Shown piece by piece: positions 43,751 to 53,305 of a stretch of 64,000 nucleotides of DNA. Within the stretch, counting starts at the first letter, position 1; each line of letters starts with the position of its first letter. The stretch comes from Mangrovimicrobium sp033283325. GTDB taxonomy: Bacteria > Pseudomonadota > Gammaproteobacteria > Pseudomonadales > Halieaceae. Under the pieces are notes generated by a model. That model made no database searches, was not told the origin of the DNA, and saw nothing but the letters and a program-made list of their open reading frames with translations. Location: NCBI GenBank assembly GCA_033283325.1, contig JAWMQO010000002.1:62001-126000 (forward strand), in the 5' to 3' direction. A program made the position numbers and the translations under genes.

Positions 43751-44752
43751 TCAGCAGCGCGACCAGTCGAGAGCCAGCACTGCGCGGATATCGCCGATGC
43801 CCGTAGCCAGCATCAGCAGGCGGTCGAAGCCCAGGGCCACCCCGCTGCAATCGGGCAGGCCCTGTTCCAGTGCCGCCAGCAGTCGCTCGTCCAGGGGCCG
43901 CTCGGGCTGGCCGCGCTCACGGCGTATGGCGTTGTCACGCTCAAAGCGCAAGCGCTGTTCCACGGCATCGCCCAGTTCGTGGTAGCCGTTGGCCAGTTCG
44001 ACACCGTCGACGTAGAGTTCGAAACGCCGCGCCACGGGCAGGCCGTCCACTTCCTCGATCCGCGCCAGGGCCGCCTGCGAAGCGGGGTAATCGTAAACAA
44101 AGCACAGCCCGCGCAGCCGCGGCTCCAGCAGGTGGCTCATCAGGAGGTCCAGCCAGAGGTCGCGATCGCCACTGATACTGCCCGCATCCATGTTGGCCCG
44201 GGCGACGGCTTCCAGCTCTGCCGGGCTGGCGGTCAGGGGATCGAGCTGCAGTTCCCGCAGGAAAAGCTCGCGGTATGAGACGTACTCCAGCGGTTGCTCG
44301 CCCAGGCAGTCCTGCACCAGTTCGGCCACCTCGGCCATCAGTTCCCGCAGGCCGAAGCCGGGCCGATACCACTCCAGCAGGCTGAACTCCGGATTATGGC
44401 GGCTGCCGGCCTCGCCGTCGCGAAACGAGCGGGCGATCTGGTAGATGGGACCACTGCCCTCCACCAGCAGGCGTTTCATCGCGTATTCCGGCGAACTCTG
44501 CAGGTAGCGGGGCCGGGTGAGGGACTGCCCGGACTCGAGGAGGAAATTCTCGATGGCGGGGTCGGTGACCCCGGCTTCACAAAGCAGCGGGGTCTCCACT
44601 TCCAGGACCCCGCGTGCATGGAAGAAGTCCCGCACGCGCCGCAGCAGGGCGGCCCGCGCCTCCAGGGCCTCGCGGCTGGCACGGGCGGGTCGGGACACGG
44701 TATCAGGACTTGCTGGCGCGGCTCTGGTACTCGCCGGTGCGGGTGTCGACAC
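43751..44752 (-). CDS. epmA: Elongation factor P--(R)-beta-lysine ligase
   Basis: A 333-residue class II lysyl-tRNA-synthetase-like enzyme (EpmA/PoxA/GenX). It attaches (R)-beta-lysine to lysine 34 of EF-P. Motifs are RGVLEVETPLL, PRYLQSSPEYAMKRLL, IYQIARSFRDGEAGSRHNPEFSLLEWYR and the ATP site GVALGFDRLLML. The anticodon-binding domain of LysRS is missing, as expected. The start is GTG 44752, which has GAGG six bases upstream but overlaps efp by 50 bases; GTG 44698, just after the efp stop, gives a protein closer to the E. coli length. It directly follows its substrate gene efp. Confidence 0.93.
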   Translation of the reverse strand: MSTPAPASTRAAPASPDTVSRPARASREALEARAALLRRVRDFFHARGVLEVETPLLCEAGVTDPAIENFLLESGQSLTRPRYLQSSPEYAMKRLLVEGSGPIYQIARSFRDGEAGSRHNPEFSLLEWYRPGFGLRELMAEVAELVQDCLGEQPLEYVSYRELFLRELQLDPLTASPAELEAVARANMDAGSISGDRDLWLDLLMSHLLEPRLRGLCFVYDYPASQAALARIEEVDGLPVARRFELYVDGVELANGYHELGDAVEQRLRFERDNAIRRERGQPERPLDERLLAALEQGLPDCSGVALGFDRLLMLATGIGDIRAVLALDWSRC

Positions 44753-45275
44753 GGATAACCTCGCCCTGGCTGAGGAACAGGGGCACTTTGACGACGGCGC
44801 CAGTGCTCAGGGTCGCGGGCTTGGTACCGCCCTGGGCGGTGTCGCCCTTGAGGCCGGGGTCGGTCTCGGTGATTTCCAGCTCGACGAAGTTCGGCGGCGT
44901 GACGGACAGGGGCGCGCCGTTGTAGAGGGTGACCTCGCAGGTATCCTGCTCCTTCAGCCAGAGGTGAGAGTCGCCAACGGCCTTGGCGTCCGCCTGGAAC
45001 TGCTCGAAGGTATCGGGCTCCATGAAGTGCCAGAACTCGCCATCGCTGTAGAGGTACTGCATGGTGCGGTCCATGACATCCGCGCCTTCCAGGCTCTCCC
45101 CGGACTTGAAAGTGCGCTCCCACACCCGGCCGGTGTTCAGGTTGCGCAGTTTCACCCGGTTGAAGGCCTGGCCTTTGCCGGGCTTCACGAATTCGTTTTC
45201 CAGGATGTTACAGGGTTCGCCGTCGAGCATGACTTTGAGGCCACTGCGAAATTCGTTGGTTGAAAAATTCGCCAT
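44703..45275 (-). CDS. efp: Translation elongation factor P
   Basis: A 190-residue EF-P, which relieves ribosome stalling at polyproline stretches. The three beta domains are intact, and the modification loop reads EFVKPGKGQAF, with K34 as the residue lysylated by EpmA. The end reads EVIRVDTRTGEYQSRASKS. The frame opens at 45308, but ATG 45275 (MANFSTNEF) matches the universal EF-P start. The next gene is epmA. The beta-lysine system also needs EpmB, which is not in the window. Confidence 0.97.
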   Translation of the reverse strand: MANFSTNEFRSGLKVMLDGEPCNILENEFVKPGKGQAFNRVKLRNLNTGRVWERTFKSGESLEGADVMDRTMQYLYSDGEFWHFMEPDTFEQFQADAKAVGDSHLWLKEQDTCEVTLYNGAPLSVTPPNFVELEITETDPGLKGDTAQGGTKPATLSTGAVVKVPLFLSQGEVIRVDTRTGEYQSRASKS

Positions 45276-45416
45276 GATTGTCAGGTCCGCTTTCAAAAGG
45301 GCGCCCATTCTACCCCAGCATGTGGCGGTTGGGGAGGCCGGAAGAAGAGGCGCAATGGGGGGATTTAAGCTAATCTTCGAGGGGTCAATTTCGTACTTTT
45401 CGGGGGGTGTTGGGGC

Positions 45417-47243
45417 ATGGGCAGGGAAACTCTGTTCGACATCCCCTTACCCCGGCAGGACCTGCCGCAGTTCACCCATTTCACTCCCGCTGCCGAGGCT
45501 GCCCGGGCCTGGGCTACCCAACTGCCGGTGACCAACATCCGGGCAGTCTCCGCCCAGTTGCTCGCCGCCCTCCGGGACCTCAACCGCTACCCCCTGCGGC
45601 CCGAAGCCCGCTTCGAGATACTGGAAAACCTGGCGGACTACCTGCGGGTCACGCTGACCAACCTGACCCGACGCTTCCTCAACCAGCCGCTGGTGATGCC
45701 GGCGGAACCACAGCGCCTGGCGGAGCGGGCCGATGCGCTGTTGGCGGAGTTACAGACCGCCTACAGCATCGTCGCTATCGAGACCCAGCGTAACCAGGAG
45801 AAAATTCACGGGCTCAACCCAGCCCGACTGCTCTGTGAGTCGCTCTACCAGGCCATGCGCTGTGTCGGCCAGCAGCTGCTGCTCGCCTATCAGTTGCACC
45901 GTCCCGCGCCGATAAATTCATGGCTTTCCCTGCACCGGCTGTACTCCCTGGGGGAATGGCAGAACCTGGAAACCCTGCCGCTGGAAGGTCCCGGGGCCGG
46001 CTACCGTACCCTCAACTCGGCCTACCTGCAGGCGCTGTTGCTGGGCTGCTCCAAGCCCAACCAGTTGCTGCAGGGGGATCTCGAGGCGATCTACCAGGCG
46101 CTCGGCGAGTGGCCGGATAAACTGAAAATCGGCAAAAGCAGCGAGTTGCAGGGCCTGTTCACCGTCGATCTCGGCAGCGACCAGCCCGCCGTCTACAGCG
46201 CCCTTTACGGCGAGACGGGGGGCCCCATGCGGCGCATCATCGACTGCGAAGCCCTGGTCGGCCACCTGCGTGAATTGCGGGACCCGGAACAGGGCTACGA
46301 CGGCCAGGGCATCCGCCTGCGCAGCGGCCTGTCGCTGCCCGACGCCATGCTCGCCCACCTCATCGAGGCCCTGGGCACCATGAGCATGCGCAACTTCAAG
46401 CGCATCGCCACCGATACGCCGGTACTGGTCAGCCTGGGTATCAGCGGAGCCCACTATCACGGCGCCGGCGAGCACAATTTCCAGCAGTTGATCCACGGCC
46501 GCGATCACCGGCCCGACTCGCTGGATGCGGCGAACCCGAACCCCTTCCTGAGCACCTCCGCCAGTGCGGACGTGTGGGGGGCCAATCCCGGTTTCGACCA
46601 GGCCCGTCGCACCCACCGCGAGGAGCCGGGCGCGGACCTGACCCACAATATCGAGCTGGATATATTTACCCGCAACGTCATCGAGGAAATGGAAGCGGCA
46701 CCGGTGGAGCGCGAGGCACCCCTGCACCGGGTGCGCCAGCGCAATGCCAGCCCGGGTGGCTACTGCCTGGTGTGGGACAGGGATCTCCCCGAAGAGGTGC
46801 GCAACGGCGAGATCCTGTGCATCCAGGAGAATCCGCGGGCGACCTGGTCGATCGCCGCCATCCGCTGGATCAGCCGGCTGGAAAATTCCCGCACCCTGGT
46901 CGGCGTGGAATTGCTGAGCCCGGGCGCCACCGCCTGCGCCGTGCAGGCGAGGCTTAAAACCGGCACCGAGCGCGCCCCCCAGCGGAGCCTGCTGCTGCCC
47001 GAAATCCCATTGATCGGCCAGCCCCCCACCCTGGTCACCCCGCGTACCGGCTTCCGCGAGGGAATGAAGGTCACCCTCCTGCGCCACGGCGCTGCCCGTC
47101 ACATACAGTTGCAGCGGCAGCTATCCTCGACCGGGAGTTTCACCCAGTTCGAATTTCGCGATATACGCCGGCTGGACGAAATGCTGGCAGGTGACAGACG
47201 CGGCCCCCTCGGGGCCTACGACTCGGTGTGGAGCAATATCTAG
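45417..47243 (+). CDS. FimW-like protein with C-terminal PilZ-like domain
   Basis: A 608-residue cytoplasmic protein without signal or membrane segments. The first 470 residues are mainly helical. The C-terminus from about 440 (GGYCLVWDRDLPEEVRNGEILCI, then AIRWISRLENSRTLVGVELLSPGA) has the beta-barrel pattern of PilZ-related domains. The RxxxR c-di-GMP motif is not obvious. In Pseudomonas a related large protein (FimW, a c-di-GMP-responsive pilus factor) is encoded close to serB, and serB is the next gene here. The assignment rests on this recalled resemblance plus synteny. ATG 45417, divergent from efp over 141 bases. Confidence 0.6.
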   Translation: MGRETLFDIPLPRQDLPQFTHFTPAAEAARAWATQLPVTNIRAVSAQLLAALRDLNRYPLRPEARFEILENLADYLRVTLTNLTRRFLNQPLVMPAEPQRLAERADALLAELQTAYSIVAIETQRNQEKIHGLNPARLLCESLYQAMRCVGQQLLLAYQLHRPAPINSWLSLHRLYSLGEWQNLETLPLEGPGAGYRTLNSAYLQALLLGCSKPNQLLQGDLEAIYQALGEWPDKLKIGKSSELQGLFTVDLGSDQPAVYSALYGETGGPMRRIIDCEALVGHLRELRDPEQGYDGQGIRLRSGLSLPDAMLAHLIEALGTMSMRNFKRIATDTPVLVSLGISGAHYHGAGEHNFQQLIHGRDHRPDSLDAANPNPFLSTSASADVWGANPGFDQARRTHREEPGADLTHNIELDIFTRNVIEEMEAAPVEREAPLHRVRQRNASPGGYCLVWDRDLPEEVRNGEILCIQENPRATWSIAAIRWISRLENSRTLVGVELLSPGATACAVQARLKTGTERAPQRSLLLPEIPLIGQPPTLVTPRTGFREGMKVTLLRHGAARHIQLQRQLSSTGSFTQFEFRDIRRLDEMLAGDRRGPLGAYDSVWSNI

Positions 47244-47287
47244 CCGTGGCGCTTGGTGAAACATCCGGGTCTGGGGGCACTCCGCAC

Positions 47288-47313
47288 GGGGTCAGAGTCG
47301 CGACTCTGACCCC
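47288..47313. repeat. 26-bp perfect palindrome (REP-like), copy 1
   Basis: GGGGTCAGAGTCG followed by its exact reverse complement. It lies between the convergent FimW-like and serB genes, where its hairpin could act as a transcript end. The same element occurs twice at 56504-56602. Confidence 0.8.
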
Positions 47314-47342
47314 AGCCGTAGCGAGTCCTACCTCCGGCCGTA

Positions 47343-48560
47343 CTAGGGGTTCTGCTGGTAGCGGTCGCTGAAACCCAGCAGGTAGAGGATGGCGTCCAGG
47401 CCGAGGGTGGAAATCGACTGCTCCGCGGACTGCTTCACCAGGGGCTTCGCCCGGAATGCCACGCCGAGACCGGCGATACTGAGCATGGGCAGGTCGTTGG
47501 CCCCGTCCCCCACCGCGATCACCTGCTGCAGGTCGATACCTTCGGCCTCGGCGAGCTGGCGCAGCAGGCTGGCCTTGCGCTGGCCGTCGACGATCTCTCC
47601 CGTCACCCGCCCGGTCACCTTGCCGTGTTCGATTTCCAGTTCATTGGCGAACACGTAGTCGATACCCAATCGCTCCTGCAGGGCCCTGGCGAAATAGGTA
47701 AATCCTCCAGAGAGGATCGCTGTGCGGTAGCCCAGGGCGCGCAGGGTGGAAATCAGGTGCTCTGCGCCTTCGGTGATGCGCAGGCGTGAGGAGACTTCCT
47801 GCAGCGCGCCCTCCTCGAGCCCGGCGAGCAGGGCCACCCGGGCACGGAAACTCTCGGAGAAATCCAGTTCCCCGCGCATCGCCCGCTCGGTGATCGCGCT
47901 GACCTGCTCTCCGACTCCGGCACAGGCGGCGAGCTCGTCGATGACCTCTGCCTCGATCAGGGTGGAATCCATATCGAAGGCCACCAGGCGGCGATTGCGC
48001 CGGTACATATTGTCCTGCTGGAAGGCGAGGTCGATTTCCAGTTCCGCCGCCACTTCGAGCAACTCGCGACGGAAGGCGGCGGCGTCCGGCAAGGGGCCGC
48101 GGACGGAAAACTCGACGCAGGCCTTGGAGTTCGCCGGCAACTCGCCCAGCGGGATACGTCCGGACAGGCGGGTAATGCTGTCGATATTGAGGCTGTGGCC
48201 GGTAACCACACGGGTGACCCGGGCGATCTGCTCGGCGGCCAGCTTGCGCGCCAGCAGGGTAATAATGTAGCGAGGCCTGCCCTGGGCACTGACCCACTCG
48301 GCGTAACTTTCCGCCGTGACCGGCGCAATCTTCGCGCGCATTCCCCGCTGCTCGGCGTTCTGCTCCACCTCGCGGCAGATCGCCTGCTGGTCGCAGTGTT
48401 CCGGCAACTCCACCAACATGCCCAGTGAAAGGGTGGCGTGAATTACCGCCTGGCCAAGATCCAGCACGTTGACCCCGTGGGCAGCGAGGATTCCCGCGGT
48501 GCTCGCGGTAACGCCCGGCTGGTCCTCACCGGAAATGGTAATCAGCAGAATGTCGCTCAA
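47343..48560 (-). CDS. serB: Phosphoserine phosphatase
   Basis: A 405-residue HAD phosphatase that makes L-serine from phosphoserine. Two N-terminal ACT-like domains (ILLITISGEDQPGVTASTAGILAAHGVNVLDLGQ; RYIITLLARK) precede the catalytic part. That part has DMDSTLIEAEVIDELA (nucleophile Asp in DxDST), ILSGGFTYFA and VGDGANDLPML. The open frame reaches 48863, but homology begins at TTG 48560, read as (M)SDILLITISG; GTG 48590 is the alternative. Divergent from the ahpA/ytjB-like gene, an arrangement shared with Pseudomonas and, in part, E. coli. Confidence 0.95.
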   Translation of the reverse strand: MSDILLITISGEDQPGVTASTAGILAAHGVNVLDLGQAVIHATLSLGMLVELPEHCDQQAICREVEQNAEQRGMRAKIAPVTAESYAEWVSAQGRPRYIITLLARKLAAEQIARVTRVVTGHSLNIDSITRLSGRIPLGELPANSKACVEFSVRGPLPDAAAFRRELLEVAAELEIDLAFQQDNMYRRNRRLVAFDMDSTLIEAEVIDELAACAGVGEQVSAITERAMRGELDFSESFRARVALLAGLEEGALQEVSSRLRITEGAEHLISTLRALGYRTAILSGGFTYFARALQERLGIDYVFANELEIEHGKVTGRVTGEIVDGQRKASLLRQLAEAEGIDLQQVIAVGDGANDLPMLSIAGLGVAFRAKPLVKQSAEQSISTLGLDAILYLLGFSDRYQQNP

Positions 48561-48731
48561 GGGTGGTCCCGATACCGTGCCCGCAGGCACTTTCTCATGC
48601 CAGCGGACGCTTTTCCAAAGGGTCGCTATTCTACCTGTTCGCCGCGCGGCGATGGAAGCGACGCAATGCCCGGAGACTGGTTTATACTGGCGCCCAGTTT
48701 CACAGGGGACAGGCAAGGGGAACAGGACAAC

Positions 48732-49973
48732 GTGCTCGACCGACTCAGGAACGCGCCCTTGAGCCAGCAGATAGCGACTTCGGCTGCGCTGCTGTGCCTG
48801 CTCGCAAGCCTCGCGATGGTGATTCTCGCCGCGATTTCCAGCCGCCACATGCAGCACCGCCAACAGGCGGAATTCGGCACTGCCCTGGCCCGCCAGGTCG
48901 CGGCGCGGGTCGGCCTGGCGCTGGAAACCGGCGACCTGCTCAGCCTGCGCGCCTCGCTGCAGCGCTTCGTCGACAACAGCGCGGCCCAGCGGGTGATCGT
49001 CAACGACGTTGAGGGCAAACCCCTCGGTGAAGCCGGCGAACCCTCTGGCCGCTATCTGCAGCAGTTCAGCGCACCTGTGCGCATAGAAAGTAACATTGCC
49101 GGCGAGGCACTGGTCACCATCGCCACCGACAACACCAGTGGCGACCAGCGCCGCTTCGTCCTCAGCCTCCTCGGCCTGGCGGTGGTGCTCAGCCTCGCGG
49201 TCTACGGCGGCGGACTACAGGTCGGCAAGGCCCTGGGCGGGCGCTTCAGGAAACTCTCCCGCCACCTCGCCCTCGAAGAGAACGGCAAGCGCCTCCCGGT
49301 CAACGAAGTCGCGGCCCTCGAGCGCCAGGTGCACGCCCTGCCCATGGACCTGCTGCGCACGCGGGACAACAGCGCGGGGAGCGACGAGCACTACCGCGGC
49401 AGCGCGGTGCTCTACCTGCAGCTGGACAGCCTCAGCGACTATGTCGATACCCTCGACGAACAATCCCTCCACCGCTACATCGCCCGCCTCCACCGCCTGG
49501 TGCAGACGGCGGCGGGCTTTTATGGTGGTGAGCTGCAGGTTGTCAGGCAGTTTGCGCTCGCGGTCTATTTCACCGGCGCGGGCAAGGCAGGTAGTGCCGC
49601 CTTTCGCGCGGCCTGCTGCGCCTGGCTCGTGCAGGCGGCGGCACGGGAACTCGAGGCAAAGCAATCGCTCTCGCTGCGCGTGTTCAGTGCGGTAGGACTG
49701 AGCGAACTCGGCGTGGGTGACAGCGCGGACATCTACCCCGGCCTGTACATGCAATCCACCCTGGATGAGCTTCAGCTGGCTTGCGAGAGTCGCCCACCGA
49801 AAATTCTGCTCTCACCGGCGGTATGCGCGGACACGGATATCGATGGGCGTCTGCAGCACCAGTCCACCGAAATAATGGACTATGCAATGCTGGCGTCTGT
49901 CTCTGATCCCTACGCTGATTTACTTGAGAGGCAGTTACGCCTCACGCTGAAACGGCTGGCCGAGCCGGTCTGA
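48732..49973 (+). CDS. AhpA/YtjB-family membrane protein
   Basis: A 413-residue inner-membrane protein. It has two transmembrane helices (about 17-38 and 137-158) enclosing a periplasmic domain, a short HAMP-like linker (RKLSRHLALEENGKRLPVNEVAALE), and a cytoplasmic C-terminal domain of about 230 residues. This layout resembles sensory membrane proteins. Its position opposite serB is typical of the AhpA/YtjB (Smp) family. Function is poorly defined. GTG 48732 is chosen (AGGA six bases before); the longer frame back to 48438 would run across the serB start and its promoter. A TATACT (48683-48688) is a possible -10. Confidence 0.75.
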   Translation: MLDRLRNAPLSQQIATSAALLCLLASLAMVILAAISSRHMQHRQQAEFGTALARQVAARVGLALETGDLLSLRASLQRFVDNSAAQRVIVNDVEGKPLGEAGEPSGRYLQQFSAPVRIESNIAGEALVTIATDNTSGDQRRFVLSLLGLAVVLSLAVYGGGLQVGKALGGRFRKLSRHLALEENGKRLPVNEVAALERQVHALPMDLLRTRDNSAGSDEHYRGSAVLYLQLDSLSDYVDTLDEQSLHRYIARLHRLVQTAAGFYGGELQVVRQFALAVYFTGAGKAGSAAFRAACCAWLVQAAARELEAKQSLSLRVFSAVGLSELGVGDSADIYPGLYMQSTLDELQLACESRPPKILLSPAVCADTDIDGRLQHQSTEIMDYAMLASVSDPYADLLERQLRLTLKRLAEPV

Positions 49974-49978
49974 ACCGC

Positions 49979-50163
49979 GGGCGGCCTTTCGCCGTCCGTG
50001 AAACGGCCACAAGCTTCGCGAACTTTTCGCGCTGCTGCGCAACTCGACCATTTTTTGCTACGCAAAAAATCGGGACTCGCACAGTGCTCGCAGAAAGCCC
50101 GCGAAAAGTTCGCTACGCAAAAAGCGGTGGCCTGATTGTTTCACGGACGACGAAAGGCCGCCC
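49979..50163. repeat. 185-bp nested inverted repeat between convergent genes
   Basis: Outer arms of 26 bases (49979-50004 and 50138-50163, one mismatch) start GGGCGGCCTTTCG and end GTGAAAC. Inside them GGCCAC (50005-50010) pairs with GTGGCC (50127-50132). TTCGCGAACTTTTCGCG (50015-50031) mostly pairs with 50101-50117. At the centre TTTTTTGC-TAC-GCAAAAAA (50051-50069) is a small hairpin. The whole could fold into one long structure starting six bases past the ahpA-like gene and ending five bases from the parC stop codon. Confidence 0.85.
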
Positions 50164-50168
50164 CCGGC

Positions 50169-52424
50169 TCAGACCTCCACCGCTATCGCATCTACCCGCT
50201 GGAAGCCACGGGGTAGTTTGTTGCCGCGCCTGCCGCGCTCTCCCCGGTAGTGCTCAAGATCGGAGGGTTTCAAACGGTGGTGCCGCTTGCCGGCATAGAC
50301 CACCAGCGAGTCACTCTCCCCCAGCACCTGCACAGCAATCATGAATTCCTCCCGCGACTGCAGCCTTGCGGAGGGAATACCGATAATCTTGTTGCCTTTT
50401 CCTCGTGCCATCTGCGGCAGGTCCGCCAGTGGGAAGACCAATAGCCGCCCCTCATTGGAAACGGCGGCCACCCAGCTTCCCGCAGGATCGGCGGGGACCG
50501 GCGCGGGCTGCAGTACCCTGCCGCCCTTGGGCAGGTTGAGCACGGCCTTGCCGGCCTTGTTCTTGGATTGCAGGTCCGCCAGTTTGGCGACGAAGCCGTA
50601 GCCGGCGTCGGAGGCGAGCAGGAAGAGTTGCTCGTCGCCGCCGGTCAGCAGGCCCTCGAAGGTCGCGCCGGAGGGCGGGTTGATACGGCCGGTGAGGGGT
50701 TCGCCCTGGCCCCTGGCCGAGGGCAGGTTATGGGAGGCGAGGGTGTAGGAACGGCCGGTGGAATCGAATACCACGGTGGGCTGGTTGCTGCGCCCTTTCG
50801 CAGCCAGCTTGAAACTGTCGCCGGATTTGTAGCTGAGGCTGCCGGGGTCGATGTCGTGGCCCTTGGCGCCGCGTATCCAGCCTTTCTCCGAAACCACGAT
50901 GGTGATCGGGTCGGAGGTGGTGAGTTCGAGCTGGGTGAAGGCTTTCGCCTCGCCGCGCTCCTTGAGCGGCGAACGGCGCTCGTCACCGAATTCCTCGGCA
51001 ACGGCGAGCAGTTCCTTTTTCATCAGGGTCTTCAGGCGCGCATCGGAACCGAGGGTGAGCTGGAGGCCGTCGCGTTCTTTCTCCAGTTCGTCCTGCTCGC
51101 CGCGGATTTTCATTTCCTCGAGCTTGGCCAGGTTGCGCAGTTTCAGTTCGAGGATGGCTTCGGCCTGGATGTCGCTGATGCCGAAGCGCTGCATCAGCGC
51201 GGGCTTGGGCTTGTCCTCGGTGCGTATGATGTGGATGACCTCGTCGATGTTGAGGTAGGCGACGAGGTAGCCCTCGAGGATGTGCAGACGCTTTTCAACA
51301 CGCTCCAGCCGGTACTGCAGGCGCCGCCGGGTGGTCTCGCGGCGGAACTCCAGCCACTCCTTGAGGATGCGGTCCAGGCCTTTTACCGCCGGGCGGCCGT
51401 CGATGCCGATCATGTTGAGGTTGACCCGGTAGCTCTTCTCCAGGTCGGTGGTGGCGAAGAGGTGGCTCATCACCGCCTCCACGTCCACCCGGTTGGAACG
51501 CGGCACCACCACCAGGCGGGTGGGGTTCTCGTGGTCCGATTCGTCCCGCAGGTCGGCGACCATGGGCAGTTTCTTCGCCTGCATCTGCTGGGCGATCTGC
51601 TCCAGCACCCGGGAGCCGGAGACCTGGTAGGGCAGCGCGTGGATGACAATGTCGCCGTCGTCCTGCTCCCAGACCGCGCGCATTTTCAGCGCGCCCCGGC
51701 CGCTCTGGTACATGGCGATGATCTCGTCCCGCGGGGTGATGATTTCCGCCTCGGTGGGGAAGTCGGGCCCCTGCACATGTTCGCAGAGTTCGGCGACGGT
51801 GGACTTCGGCGACTCCAGCACGCGGATCGCCGCGGTAACCACCTCCCGCAGGTTGTGCGGCGGGATGTCGGTGGCCATACCCACGGCGATGCCGGTGGTG
51901 CCGTTGAGCAGTACGTTGGGCACCTGGGCGGGCAGCACCGCGGGTTCATCCAGGGTGCCATCGAAATTGGCAATCCAGTCCACCGTGCCCTGGCCCAGTT
52001 CCGAGAGCAGCACCTCGGCGTAGGGAGTGAGGCGCGACTCGGTGTAGCGCATGGCGGCGAAAGACTTGGGATCATCCGGGGAGCCCCAGTTGCCCTGGCC
52101 GTCCACCAGCGGGTAGCGATAGCTGAAGTCCTGGGCCATCAGCACCATGGCCTCGTAGGCGGCGCTGTCGCCGTGGGGATGGAATTTACCGATCACGTCG
52201 CCCACGGTGCGGGCGGATTTCTTGAACTTGGCCGTGGCCTTGAGGCCGAGCTCGCTCATGGCGTAGATGATGCGCCGCTGCACCGGCTTCAGGCCGTCGC
52301 CGATGTTGGGCAGTGCGCGGTCGAGGATCACGTACATGGAGTAGTCCAGGTAGGCCTTCTCCGTGTAGCTGCGCATCGACACCTTCTCGATGCCGTCCTC
52401 GTCGATTGTCACGATATCAGTCAT
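50169..52424 (-). CDS. parC: DNA topoisomerase IV subunit A
   Basis: A 751-residue type IIA topoisomerase subunit that decatenates chromosomes with ParE. The catalytic tyrosine is Y127 in AAMRYTESRL. The quinolone-determining region reads HPHGDSAAYEAM with S87 and E91, equivalent to the susceptible S80/E84 of E. coli. Coiled-coil and tower regions follow, and a C-terminal beta-propeller typical of ParC (no GyrA box). ATG 52424. It follows the cyclic-nucleotide-domain gene on the same strand by 83 bases; parE is not in the window. Confidence 0.97.
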   Translation of the reverse strand: MTDIVTIDEDGIEKVSMRSYTEKAYLDYSMYVILDRALPNIGDGLKPVQRRIIYAMSELGLKATAKFKKSARTVGDVIGKFHPHGDSAAYEAMVLMAQDFSYRYPLVDGQGNWGSPDDPKSFAAMRYTESRLTPYAEVLLSELGQGTVDWIANFDGTLDEPAVLPAQVPNVLLNGTTGIAVGMATDIPPHNLREVVTAAIRVLESPKSTVAELCEHVQGPDFPTEAEIITPRDEIIAMYQSGRGALKMRAVWEQDDGDIVIHALPYQVSGSRVLEQIAQQMQAKKLPMVADLRDESDHENPTRLVVVPRSNRVDVEAVMSHLFATTDLEKSYRVNLNMIGIDGRPAVKGLDRILKEWLEFRRETTRRRLQYRLERVEKRLHILEGYLVAYLNIDEVIHIIRTEDKPKPALMQRFGISDIQAEAILELKLRNLAKLEEMKIRGEQDELEKERDGLQLTLGSDARLKTLMKKELLAVAEEFGDERRSPLKERGEAKAFTQLELTTSDPITIVVSEKGWIRGAKGHDIDPGSLSYKSGDSFKLAAKGRSNQPTVVFDSTGRSYTLASHNLPSARGQGEPLTGRINPPSGATFEGLLTGGDEQLFLLASDAGYGFVAKLADLQSKNKAGKAVLNLPKGGRVLQPAPVPADPAGSWVAAVSNEGRLLVFPLADLPQMARGKGNKIIGIPSARLQSREEFMIAVQVLGESDSLVVYAGKRHHRLKPSDLEHYRGERGRRGNKLPRGFQRVDAIAVEV

Positions 52425-52507
52425 GTTTTTCCCGAATTAATTAGCTGCGGGAGCTCACTCCGCGAGCGGGTCGCGGGCTCCTGCAACGTTGTTCTCACAA
52501 AGGCGCG

Positions 52508-53305
52508 CTAACCCCGCCGGCTCACCAGTTGCTGGTTCAGGTTGACGATGGCATTGGCCATATCCACCAGCAGGCTGTGAATGGTCGCCGGGTTGCGCTT
52601 GATCAGTTCAGTGAACTGTTCCTTGGGGACCTTCACCACCGAGCAATCCGTCTTGGCGCGGACCGTCGCACTTCTGTCAGCGTGGGTCAATGCGGCCATG
52701 GCGCCGAATATCTCGCCCTGGCCGATTCGTCCCACTACCACGTCGTCCACCAGCACCTCGGCGGTCCCGGCGGACATGTGGAACACGAAATCTGCCCGCT
52801 CACCCTGGTGAATGATGATCTGGCCGGGATGGTAGATCTCGAAGCCCGGGGTCGCCCCCGCGTTATCCGGGACGAAGGCCGCGGCAACCCGCAGATTGAG
52901 GCCGGCGTAGGTGATCAGCAGTCGCGTCCACAGCCGGGTAGCAGCCTGGTCCTCGAAGACCCGGCGCATGAATTCCAGCGCCGGGTAGGCGGACAGGCGC
53001 GCACCGTGCTCGCTGCCGTAATAGACCGCGGCCTCCTCTTCCGTGCTCCCGGCGATGTCCGGCAGCAGGATATCCCCGCCTTGCAGGACATAAACCGTAC
53101 GCCCCTGGTAGCGGGCGACCAGGTCGCCGCTCTCCACTACATAGAACTGATTGCCATCAAAACCGCGGAAATTGCCGCTGGGCGTCGGAGCCACTTCTAC
53201 CGGAACTGCCGGCATATTGACGATTTCCAGCAGCGAGCTGACCAGTTTTTTATACTGCTCGCCCAGGATGCTGAAATCCTGCGCGAGTTCGGCATTCGCC
53301 AACAT
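52508..53305 (-). CDS. Protein with two cyclic-nucleotide-binding-like domains, no DNA-binding domain
   Basis: A 265-residue cytoplasmic protein. The C-terminal half (about 140-250) is a clear cNMP-binding barrel with YHPGQIIIHQGERADFVFHMSAGTAEV and GRIGQGEIFGAMAALTHADRSATVRA. The RxA(S/T) phosphate-binding residues of true cAMP sites appear only in part. The N-terminal half (about 40-115) looks like a degenerate second barrel (FYVVESGDLVARY, LQGGDILL). No helix-turn-helix follows, unlike CRP/FNR. Ligand and role are unknown. ATG 53305; divergent from elaA; upstream of parC. Confidence 0.75.
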   Translation of the reverse strand: MLANAELAQDFSILGEQYKKLVSSLLEIVNMPAVPVEVAPTPSGNFRGFDGNQFYVVESGDLVARYQGRTVYVLQGGDILLPDIAGSTEEEAAVYYGSEHGARLSAYPALEFMRRVFEDQAATRLWTRLLITYAGLNLRVAAAFVPDNAGATPGFEIYHPGQIIIHQGERADFVFHMSAGTAEVLVDDVVVGRIGQGEIFGAMAALTHADRSATVRAKTDCSVVKVPKEQFTELIKRNPATIHSLLVDMANAIVNLNQQLVSRRG

